Source of the DNA: Anthopleura xanthogrammica | Taxonomy: Eukaryota > Cnidaria > Anthozoa > Actiniaria > Actiniidae | Assembly: GCA_964019055.1 (NCBI GenBank) | Contig: OZ025218.1 | Location: 1,331,691 to 1,395,690 of the forward strand | Length of the DNA: 64,000 nt | Direction: 5' to 3' | In this document: in pieces, positions 11,350 through 21,700 of the stretch | Numbering within the stretch: position 1 is the first letter of the stretch | Layout of the letters: each line of letters opens with the position of its first letter | Position numbers and translations under genes: made by a program | Notes under the pieces: model-generated | Database searches by the model: none | What the model saw: the letters and a program-made list of their open reading frames with translations, nothing else | Told to the model about the DNA's origin: nothing

Positions 11350-13643
11350 ATGTTGCTCAACATTTCATCGACTCAACATACTTTTCTTGATTTGATACTT
11401 CAGAAGCCTTAACGTGGAATCCTTAAGATAGCACAGCACAAGGGCAATAAATGAACTGTTAATTAAAGGCTTCATGATGTAATGTAATCATGCATGGTTT
11501 AAATGATATATCTTATACAGCTGCTGCTGCTGCCCATAGTCTGTTAAAGCGGTTTAGTAAGGATTATATAAACATTTGAGTTTAAAGAACCCTCAAGATG
11601 CGTTTCGCTGCATTATTGTGAAGGAATTGTTACACTTTAAAATAAAAAGTTGCATTTGAGTATCTAGCATGTTACTTATCACATGGTTATAAAACTCTCG
11701 CCTCCCCTCCCCCACCACCTCAGTATAAGGCCATGGCCTTATTAACAGTATTCTTGCAGCACGTCGGAATGCAGCTCAATTTCAAGGACAAAACAATAGG
11801 TTCCAATTCTCAGGAGATTACCGTGGTAATAAACTTGACCCATGACGTCAAAGGATGCTCTTTTAAAATTTGATTTTTGCATTGTTGTTCTCAGCCCCTG
11901 CGCGGTATTACGGTTACGAGGTAATTGCTGGGTTTCAATCAGCTGATAAAAGTCTCTGAATGTCATTATCTCCTCCAAATGGTATTCAAACACTGACCAC
12001 CATGTGCTGTCAGCCAGAAAGAATTCTATCGCCCAAATGAAAATCACTCCCCACCACCCCCCTCCCCCCCCCCCCCCCCCCCCCCCCACACACACACACA
12101 TACACGTTCTTAAACAAGCTACTATAAAATCCACAATATATATATCGATATTAAAATGTGAAAATAAAATTGGAAGGAATGAGTTTCGAGTCCAAAAACT
12201 TTGGTGGCGATGCACGACTTTAAACATTACATAAAATACATAGCATCATATGACCTTTTCTTGATAATGATAGCGAATTATTTTCGCAAATCCTCAAAGT
12301 AAATACTCAAATACAATGTAGATTGTTGATCGCAAAAGAACGTCAAAATACGAATTTTTCATAAAAACAAAATTGGAAACTATATGTATATATAATATGT
12401 GTACAAGTATATAAAGGTATATCACAAATTATGTGATATTATCCCTGATATTTTTCAAGTTGTCTATCACTAGGGCTTTCAAATAGCAATTAATTATTTT
12501 GCAAAACAGGTGTAAATATTTCACTGTTTTGAAGGTATATATAGACTGACATTTTAGAGATTATCTTGTTGGTATACTGACTAAAACAGTTCTATTCTCA
12601 TCAATCTAGGGAGCTTTAGAATCACTGAAAATAAAAATATATTTCTAATTTATTCCTATTCGTTATTTTGTTATTTTTTACTTTGATCATGATATGACTG
12701 TCGAAACATATGCATGTCTTCGACCGAACTTGAAAATTATGCTTTTCTTCCTAAAAAAAAGTCTTACACTTTTGTCGTCCAATGGTCGGCATTAAGCTAT
12801 ATTTAGCAATTTTTCATTGGGACTCAAAATATTAATTACTAACCCTTATAAACTTAAGTCGTAAACCTTGTCATAATAGACTCATTCAGCTTTAACGTAA
12901 TTCCCCATTTCATACCATGTTTCATTCCCTAGAGTATAATTTATTTGTTTAACGGTTGCACTAACCATTAAAGTGCCTATCAACTCTGACGGTTTAGTTT
13001 GAAAATCACTTCTACATGTAGGGTATAATATGATGGTACAGTTTTACCGCAGGACATGGACTTCTCATTTCAGAGATATAAAGGTTTAAAATTTAGTAGA
13101 CGATTGTAAACTACGTACCTCAATATAGTGAGGCAGTTTACGATTGTAAATTAAAGAATAAAAGGCTATAATAAAATGTTTCATTGATATCATTATAATT
13201 ACGAGGCGCAGCAGAGTGAGCCATTTAATCCATAGCTCACGAGCTAAGGCGAGAGGTTCAATTGCTTTAACATAAACAAATTAAACTAGTTGGACAATAA
13301 AAACGACAGGAGGAGGCAAATATTTGAATTCTTTTCTATTTATATATCCAATTAAAAAACGGGCTCTTTTTCTCTGTCTTTGGCTATGAGAAATGGATAT
13401 GAACCATTAGTAGCTTAGCCAACTAGTATATAACACACAATTTGAAATAAACTACTACTTTGTTTATACTTTTAATGAATAAGTCTTTTGATGGATATAC
13501 TGAATGAATATAGAAGATAAGTGCTTCATACAGGTTTAGATATCGTTAATAATTAATAAGGCTACAGGAAACTACCTTGATGCTAGATTTTATATAACAT
13601 TCATAGTGACTTAAACATTCATAGTGACTTACCTAAAGACACC
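11350..13643. other. P1-P2 intergenic region
   Basis: Holds the P1 3' UTR, a poly-C/(CA)n tract at about 12064-12100, and from about 12508 a diverged second copy of the P1 upstream flank. Copy B lacks the segment matching about 12090-12845. Just before the P2 ATG a short AACATTCATAGTGACTTA duplication is seen that P4 lacks. No gene. Confidence 0.5.
11446..11451 (+). terminator. Polyadenylation signal of P1
   Basis: AATAAA lies about 97 bp after the TAA stop, and the same motif is at the same distance in P3. Confidence 0.5.
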
Positions 13644-14022
13644 ATGAAGTGCAAAATTGCAGCTCTCCTTGCAGCATTGCTCTGCCAACTAGCTTGCATC
13701 AGAGGTACCAACTCACAAGATGATCGTCACCCAGGATTCCTGTTTGATAATCATCCTGGTTACATTCTGTCTTTGCCCACCAACACCAATTTCAGACAGA
13801 TGTCCACCAAAGTCTCAAGCAAGATGGACTGCGTGTTCGCTTGTGTTGGGACATCTTGGTGCCGTTCGATCAATTTTAAGAACACTGCTGAGATGGACAG
13901 GCAACACATATGTGAGCTGTTAGGGACGACTGATAAAAGTACAAACCCAAAGTTCTTGAAACTAGACGAAAACTATACTCATATGAACATGCAGATAAGA
14001 TTAGGTGGTGATCATCGATCAT

Positions 14023-14312
14023 CCCAGAGGTTGTTTCAGTGTCCTATCAGCGATTCTGTGAGTTAGCCGTGCCTTGACTTAAATCAGCCCAGAGGTTGTT
14101 TCAGGGTTCAATCTGTAAGTTAGCCATGCCCTGACTTAAATCAGCCCAGAGGTTGTTTCAGGATTCGATCTGTGAGTTAGCCATACCCTGACTTAGATCA
14201 GCCTAGAGGTTGTTTCAGGATTCGATCTGTGAGTTAGCCATACCCTGACTTAAATCAGCCCAGAGGTTGTTTCAGGATTCGATCTGTGAGTTAGCCGTAC
14301 CCTGACTTAGAT
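14023..14312 (+). repeat. 57-58-bp minisatellite, 5 copies, in intron 1 of P2
   Basis: Same unit family as in P1, here five copies beginning CCCAGAGGTTG or CCTAGAGGTTG. It starts 28 bp after the lost donor and supplies potential GTGAGT donors. Confidence 0.8.
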
Positions 14313-14538
14313 CACTCCAAAGCCTATTTCTAGGCAACGATAAAATTTGAAGATTTTCCATTTAGTGGACTATGATAATTTGCAGATCATAGTTTCAATA
14401 GTATGAAATTTGTTTGATAGAAACCGCCGTGTGAAGAAAATCCTTGTCTGAACGATGGAAAGTGCGTACCACACGAAAACAGGATGGACTATCGTTGTGA
14501 GTGCAAAGAGGGATACGAAGGAGAAAAATGCCAAAATG

Positions 14539-15861
14539 GTGAGAGAAATTTTAAATCATTGAATCCTCTTTTATTGGCAGTTATAAAACTTCATTTTCAT
14601 GAAACCTTTTTCTAGCCTTTTTTTCTTTTTTTACTTTAATTTCCGCTTTTAACCTGTTGAAAAAGAAATTATTCGATGACGATGGTAGATATGAAATGCC
14701 GACACCTGCCTCCCAAGGCGTATATTTTGAATAACTCTTTCCCACTTGTTTTGGTCCTTGGTAAGTTTCCGTTACATGCAGAGTTCTTTTGGCGTTAAAG
14801 ATCACTTATCTCAAATTAATCTTTTCAAATTTTGAAGATATATGTCTTTTTCTGTTTTTGGAGCTCCTTTTTATGCCTAAATTATAGTTTGCGAAGCATG
14901 CTTGTTGTACGTTATATTTTCAAAGTTGTACCTCAGGGCAAGGCACAGGAAGGAACAACATACTTAGAAAACACGTAACACTGAGATGAAATATTATTGA
15001 CCTACATGAGTACTAGAATCATGAACTTTGTTTTGATCGTTTGTGTTTGTATGGGTTGTGACCACTACTTGACCTACTTTCGCACTGCTTCTGTTTTTAA
15101 ACAGAAACAATAAAACTTAAAAGTTTATTGGAAATAAATCATTTATTAAGCTAAATCACATAGGTTCTTTAGACTTAAACATGAGCCTGCTAACTAGGCA
15201 GGAAGGAAAGAAGTAGTTTACAATATTACATGACTTACTTTATAGTGAAGTGGAAGACGTTCTTCTTCTTTAGTGTTTCGTTCCCTAAAAAAGATGAATC
15301 ATAGGTGTACACAAGTTAGGATTAATAGGAGAGTCCGATTTCATGGTTACATCAGATTGGTTGCTAGCTACGCTGGTTGGTTGGTATGATCGTGTCATTT
15401 TGTAAAATGATGAATGCTGTTTTGGTGGCTCTATTCAATACATGCTGGGTTAAATTTCAGTATTTATTGACAATTTTCATGTTTGCTCTAGACTTGCTTT
15501 GAAACCTAAAAGAATATTAGATCAAGTACTAAAGAATAAAATTAATACGGAGTTCAAAGTCACTTGCTTTCTTTTTTCATTTCCATTTTTTATGTTCTAT
15601 TAATTTAGTGCATCTTCGGGGATGAGTTAATCTTCCTTCTTCTTCTTCTTCTTCTTCTTCTTCTTCTGTAAATATAATTATTGCTTCTGTAAATTCCGTG
15701 CTTTTGATAGATTTGATATTTGATGTATGGATATTGATTTTGTTTTTACATTTTCATTTTAGTTGCAGGGCTTCACTGAAAAACACGAAAGTGATGTGAG
15801 CTCTTTGGATAAATAACATTATTATTATTATTATTATTATTATTATCATGATTACCATTAT
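14539..15861 (+). other. Intron 2 of P2, non-repeat part
   Basis: No coding exon recognised. Contains a (TTC)n tract near 15640-15667 and an ATT tract just before the hexamer array. Confidence 0.4.
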
Positions 15862-17286
15862 GGCATTGGCATTGGCATTGGCATTGGCATTGGCATTGGC
15901 ATTGGCATTGGCATTGGCATTGGCATTGGCATTGGCATTGGCATGGGCATTGGCATGGGCATTGGCATGGGCATGGGCATGGGCATTGGCATTGGCATTG
16001 GCATTGGCATTGGCATTGGCATTGTCACTGTCACTGTCACTGTCACTGTCACTGTCACTGTCACTGTCACTGTCACTGTCACTGTCACTGTCACTGTCAC
16101 TGTCACTGTCACTGTCACTGTCACTGTCACTGTCACTGTCACTGTCACTGTCACTGTCACTGTCACTGTCACTGTCACTGTCACTGTCACTGTCACTGTC
16201 ACTGTCACTGTCACTGTCACTGTCACTGTCACTGTCACTGTCACTGTCACTGTCACTGTCACTGTCACTGTCACTGTCACTGTCACTGTCACTGTCACTG
16301 TCACTGTCACTGTCACTGTCACTGTCACTGTCACTGTCACTGTCACTGTCACTGTCACTGTCACTGTCACTGTCACTGTCACTGTCACTGTCACTGTCAC
16401 TGTCACTGTCACTGTCACTGTCACTGTCACTGTCACTGTCACTGTCACTGTCACTGTCACTGTCACTGTCACTGTCACTGTCACTGTCACTGTCACTGTC
16501 ACTGTCACTGTCACTGTCACTGTCACTGTCACTGTCACTGTCACTGTCACTGTCACTGTCACTGTCACTGTCACTGTCACTGTCACTGTCACTGTCACTG
16601 TCACTGTCACTGTCACTGTCACTGTCACTGTCACTGTCACTGTCACTGTCACTGTCACTGTCACTGTCACTGTCACTGTCACTGTCACTGTCACTGTCAC
16701 TGTCACTGTCACTGTCACTGTCACTGTCACTGTCACTGTCACTGTCACTGTCACTGTCACTGTCACTGTCACTGTCACTGTCACTGTCACTGTCACTGTC
16801 ACTGTCACTGTCACTGTCACTGTCACTGTCACTGTCACTGTCACTGTCACTGTCACTGTCACTGTCACTGTCACTGTCACTGTCACTGTCACTGTCACTG
16901 TCACTGTCACTGTCACTGTCACTGTCACTGTCACTGTCACTGTCACTGTCACTGTCACTGTCACTGTCACTGTCACTGTCACTGTCACTGTCACTGTCAC
17001 TGTCACTGTCACTGTCACTGTCACTGTCACTGTCACTGTCACTGTCACTGTCACTGTCACTGTCACTGTCACTGTCACTGTCACTGTCACTGTCACTGTC
17101 ACTGTCACTGTCACTGTCACTGTCACTGTCACTGTCACTGTCACTGTCACTGTCACTCACTGTCACTGTCATTGTCATTGTCATTGTCATTGTCATTGTC
17201 ATTGTCATTGTCATTGTCATTGTCATTGTCATTGTCATTGTCATTGTCATTGTCATTGTCATTGTCATTGTCATTGTCATTGTCAT
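15862..17286. repeat. Composite hexanucleotide array, about 1.4 kb, in intron 2 of P2
   Basis: Three blocks: (GGCATT)n with GGCATG variants to about 16024, an essentially uninterrupted (TCACTG)n of about 190 units to about 17165 (one phase slip near 17153-17161), then (TCATTG)n to 17286. Successive blocks differ by one or two bases, as expected from point variants that spread by slippage or unequal exchange. The six open dipeptide frames across it are artefacts. Confidence 0.95.
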
Positions 17287-17755
17287 ACACCTAGAAATAG
17301 CTTGGCAATGTTGATGACAATAAACAAAAACTTCATTATGCGCCTACCTGTACTCATACGTTTCTTTAGGATAAGCTATTTATAACAAGAAAACGTTATT
17401 TTGAATTGAAAATTAACCTTAAATAGAATAATAATTTACAATGAAATTGAGACCAATTTTGTTTATTTTCTTAGCTCTACGTCGAAATTGTGCAGATGTT
17501 CACAGATCGGGTGAAAGACGAAACGGCGTGTATACAGTAAAACCCAACAGTCAAGGATCCGTTCAAGTCTTCTGTGACATGACAACTGACGGAGGGGGAT
17601 GGACCTTGATCAGTCGTTTCTCTAACAGTGACGCAAAGAACTGGATGAGAGACGATGGCTCCTGGTGGTATGACGTCATGAAAGGTCAAGGAAGCACCAC
17701 TACCACATCTGTCAATCAAGACATGATATCCCCTGTGTTGGTTCTAAGGCACTGA

Positions 17756-18487
17756 CTCTCCCTAAAGTGACCGTGACGTGTCTTAACATTGAGATATAAA
17801 AGTGCAATAATAAACATCAATGCGCTGTAATTGATTCAACATGTGACATCCGTTTGGTACCGTAACGTGTTAACCAATCACTGTGCGCAATCACACATGG
17901 CAACGTCTCGGTCACGCCACGTCACGCAATGACATCATACAACCTTTAATTTTGTTTGCAATTGACATGGACATGATCTATCCCCTTCCCCCGTAAGGAT
18001 GACAATGACCCAATCTCAATCATGTCATGCACTTCATTTCACGCCACGTCACGTTACGTCACGTCACATCACATCACGACACGTCACGTCACATCACATC
18101 ACATCACGACACGCGACCAACGTTATTTTTATGAGGAGGGCAGGATGATTCGATTCCAAATCGCCTGAGCTGAGTTGGTTGGTTCTCTTTCTGACTCCGA
18201 AGGGTGTTCCGGCTTTAGGTTTTTCCTCCCTCCTCTCAAAGCTAATCTACTTCATGGGCTATGCTACGGAATCATACACGGACTGTATATAGCGTCTGGC
18301 AGCTGTGGCACCTTCGCATTGCTTTGTGTTCGACACCCTTGAGGTGCGCAACTGCTTTATTTACGAGCAATTTTCTCAGTTTTTTGTGTGTTTCCTTTTG
18401 TTATGTTTTTTTCTGTTTTCTTTTTATTTGCACGTTCTCACGAAATTTGCTTTATCTTTTGCTATCAAAAACAACAACAGCAAAAAC
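17756..18487. other. Tail-to-tail intergenic region between P2 and L2
   Basis: Contains the P2 polyadenylation signal and a degenerate (TCACG/TCACA)n pentamer tract at about 18040-18117. No gene seen. Confidence 0.45.
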
Positions 18488-18660
18488 ATCTTTAATCTCT
18501 TTTATTCCAGCATTTGCAATTATCTTATCTTAGTGACAGTTCTACTTGAGATTTGGGTCTTTCTTGCAAGCTGCTTCCACAGCTTTCTTTCGTTCATTGA
18601 AACGATTCGCATCAACCCCTGCAGCATCCCAGAACTACTTGTCAGACATCAAGTCTTTAA
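18488..18660 (-). pseudogene. Partial tandem duplicate of the 3' end of L2 exon 3
   Basis: Nearly identical to about 18668-18838, covering the last roughly 37 codons and 3' UTR of L2, and joined to it by an A-rich stretch (18659-18669). The codon matching Phe in FWDAAG reads as Tyr here (YWDAAG). It has no upstream exon and is a non-coding remnant. The same duplicate is in copy B, so it is older than the 22-kb duplication. Confidence 0.75.
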
Positions 18661-18680
18661 AAAAAAAATCTTTAATCTCT

Positions 18681-18686
18681 TTTATT
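18681..18686 (-). terminator. Polyadenylation signal of L2
   Basis: AATAAA on the minus strand about 36 bp past the TAG stop of L2. Confidence 0.45.
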
Positions 18687-18721
18687 CCAGCATTTGCAAT
18701 TATCTTATCTTAGTGACAGTT

Positions 18722-21700
18722 CTACTTGCAATTTGGGTCTTTCTTGCAAGCTGCTTTCACAGCTTTCTTTCGTTCATTGAAACGATTCGCATCAACCCCT
18801 GCAGCATCCCAGAACTTCTTGTCCGACATCAAGTCTTTGAGCTTTTGAAGGGACTTGCTTTCCAATACCCTCTGTATCTTCTCAGATCGTTTCTTCTTGG
18901 CCTGGTTCTTGCTGCTCATCGAGTAGTCACCTCTGTACATGATATCGGTTGCGATGTCTTTAGCAATGGGGCTCAAGGAATCGAATTTCGTGCCTGTTTT
19001 GCTGTATTTCTCGACGACTCTCTTCGTAGTGGACACGTATCTTGGATAATCTTTCTCGAAGAGTTTCTTCTGTTGTTCTCTGGTTAGAGTGAAGTCTTGT
19101 AACTTGTTTTTCTAAAAGATAATAACTGAGATAAGAATATTATCACAAAACATAAAGTCATAAAGTTTGGAAAGATGTTTCGGTGCCAGCTTGACATCAC
19201 AGTCACAGTCACAGTCACAGTCACAGTCACAGTCACAGTCACAGTCACAGTCACAGTCACAGTCACAGTCACAGTCACAGTCACAGTCACAGTCACAGTC
19301 ACAGTCACAGTCACAGTCACAGTCACAGTCACAGTCACAGTCACAGTCACAGTCACAGTCACAGTCACAGTCACAGTCACAGTCACAGTCACAGTCACAG
19401 TCACAGTCACAGTCACAGTCACAGTCACAGTCACAGTCACAGTCACAGTCACAGTCACAGTCACAGTCACAGTCACAGTCACAGTCACAGTCACAGTCAC
19501 AGTCACAGTCACAGTCACAGTCACAGTCACAGTCACAGTCACAGTCACAGTCACAGTCACAGTCACAGACAGTCACAGTCACAGTCACAGTCACAGTCAC
19601 AGTCACAGTCACAGTCACAGTCACAGTCACAGTCACAGTCACAGTCACAGTCACAGTCACAGTCACAGTCACAGTCACAGTCACAGTCACAGTCACAGTC
19701 ACAGTCACAGTCACAGTCACAGTCACAGTCACAGTCACAGTCACAGTCACAGTCACAGTCACAGTCACAGTCACAGTCACAGTCACAGTCACAGTCACAG
19801 TCACAGTCACAGTCACAGTCACAGTCACAGTCACAGTCACAGTCACAGTCACAGTCACAGTCACAGTCACAGTCACAGTCACAGTCACAGTCACAGTCAC
19901 AGTCACAGTCACAGTCACAGTCACAGTCACAGTGCTATTCTCGATGATGATGATGATGTACATAATGTTAATAATAATAATATTGTCGAATACCCATGAT
20001 ATCATATAAGGATGTACATGAAAACCGTTCATAAATGATAATATGATAAAAACCTTCAACCAATCTCGGGCCTTCTGTCCTTTCAACCCAACAGCATTCT
20101 TGAACTTCTCAGCAGTTTTGTCGTCCACTCCAGCGGCAATAAGGTCTTTTTTAATCTGTTCAGATTTTCTTTGACTCATATCATAGCCTCGTCCAATCGT
20201 CACCCCGGACCATCCTCCAGGCACATGTGGCTTACGGCTGAAATACCTGCTATTTTTATTGTCGTTTCCTTCCACGTTAAAGGTGACTTGTCCTTTGGTG
20301 ACCTTGAGTGGGTTGCCTGAAACAAACAAAAATAATGATTATTCATTCCCGAACCCGACATCTTTTATGATTAGTTGGTTGTTGCTCGATACCGGATTCG
20401 AGAAGGTTTTATTCCAGGTTCTCCAGTTTTCCTTCCTCCCTAAAACCTGAAAAGAAGTGAAATAGAATGGAATGTAATGGGACCAGGTTTGTATGAATCG
20501 GGGAGTAATTCGTCATCCCGTGTACCTACTCCATGGTAACCAGTCGTCCAATCAGATGGAGTTTTGCAAAATATGGCCCGGTTACGAAGTCAACGGTCGC
20601 TTCCGGTGTCCAACAACAACTCAGTGCTAACGCACGATCGAGAGGAAAATATGTAGCAGAAAATCGCTCAATATCTAGGGTTTCGTGAGGTCTAACTCGG
20701 AATCCATGAAAATATTGCTGTTTTCTGGAGAGAAGGATCATTAATCTTTGGTGCTGAGGGGATTTTGGAAGCAAAGGATGTATTAAACATGATTTTCTAG
20801 GCCATCGAAGACAAGGGGTGCCTAGCCGGAGTAACCAGCCTTCCCAAGTACAAGTGGGCAATTTAAAAAAAAAACCCGCTCTAAAACAGCCAAAAACCAC
20901 CCAGAATGACACCAAATACCTTTAACAATAACCTAGGACCAAGGTATGTTCAAATTTATTTCAACAAAAAATACTTTGTATATCGTCCCATACATTTACT
21001 GTAAAAATAGCTAAAAATGGATTTTTTGGGCTGCCTGTGATTTATCACAAGTTAATTGATCCTAAGTTGTCAATCCAGTTTTGAAATAATAAAACCCGGG
21101 GGGGGGGGGGGGGGGGGGGTGGGACCCCGGGGGTAAAGTATCGAGTATTCGTCGGAAATTTCCAAAAATACCCCTAAAAGATACCGGAAGTTTTTTCAAA
21201 AGGGCGTGGCTTGGCAAAATTTAACCCCTAAGAGATACCACAAAAATAATACTATTAAAAAATACTTTAAATTACATTGAGTAATATTCTGAGTTTACGA
21301 AGGCATACGTATTGCGTTATTATGCGATGGGCTAGTTCCTTTTTCAACACCCTAAAAGATACCAGAAAGTGCTGATTTGCTAAACCTCAAATTTAAGACC
21401 CTAAAAGATACCAAATCGCTGATTTTTACCCCTAAGAGATACGACGAGCATACCCGATACTTTACCCCCGGAGTCCCCCCCCCCCCGGGAATAAAATCTT
21501 CAGATAATTCACCATTCAAAGAAAATAGCAGTGAAATTCTTCAAGCTACAGGAGGGAATAATATCCAAAGCACATGATCTGATCACTGGCGACTCGTTCA
21601 CGGCAAGTTGTACTTCAAAACTTTTAACTTGAACGACATATTTGTCGCTTTTATCCCTTTTGATGTTGTCCAGCGAACTTGTTTTAAAAGAAAGTATTTT

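Larger units (their letters stand above)
13644..17755 (+). pseudogene. P2: PAN-EGF-truncated fibrinogen-like gene with mutated first donor
   Basis: Exons by comparison with P1 and P4: 13644-13994, 14421-14538 and 17496-17755. The base after exon 1 is A where P4 has G (CAG|ATAAGA against CAG|GTAAGA), destroying the canonical donor. Without splicing the frame stops at 14066, giving a 140-residue signal peptide plus PAN module. A GTGAGT at 14058-14063 would splice in phase 0 to the EGF exon and add 21 codons. The fibrinogen-like exon matches P1 up to DMISP, then changes and stops after VLVLRH, losing about two thirds of the domain. An AATAAA at 17809-17814 follows, so a short product may still be made. 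Intron 2 carries a 1.4-kb hexamer array. It could be a decaying copy or a short secreted form. Confidence 0.7.

Noticed and set aside
15754..17385. Six-frame dipeptide ORFs (SD, LS, TV, MT and others) over hexamer arrays, also at 19084-20329, 38350-39246 and 41037-41696
   Set aside because: A stop-free hexamer is open in every frame. The arrays lie in introns and differ in unit between duplicates.
18305..19087. 260-codon plus-strand frame over L2 exon 3, and its twin at 40230-41012
   Set aside because: It is antisense to the recognisable lysozyme exon and runs through its partial duplicate. No domain.
20526..20915. 129-codon minus-strand frame in L2 intron 1
   Set aside because: No recognisable domain, absent from L3, and inside an intron rich in transposon remains.
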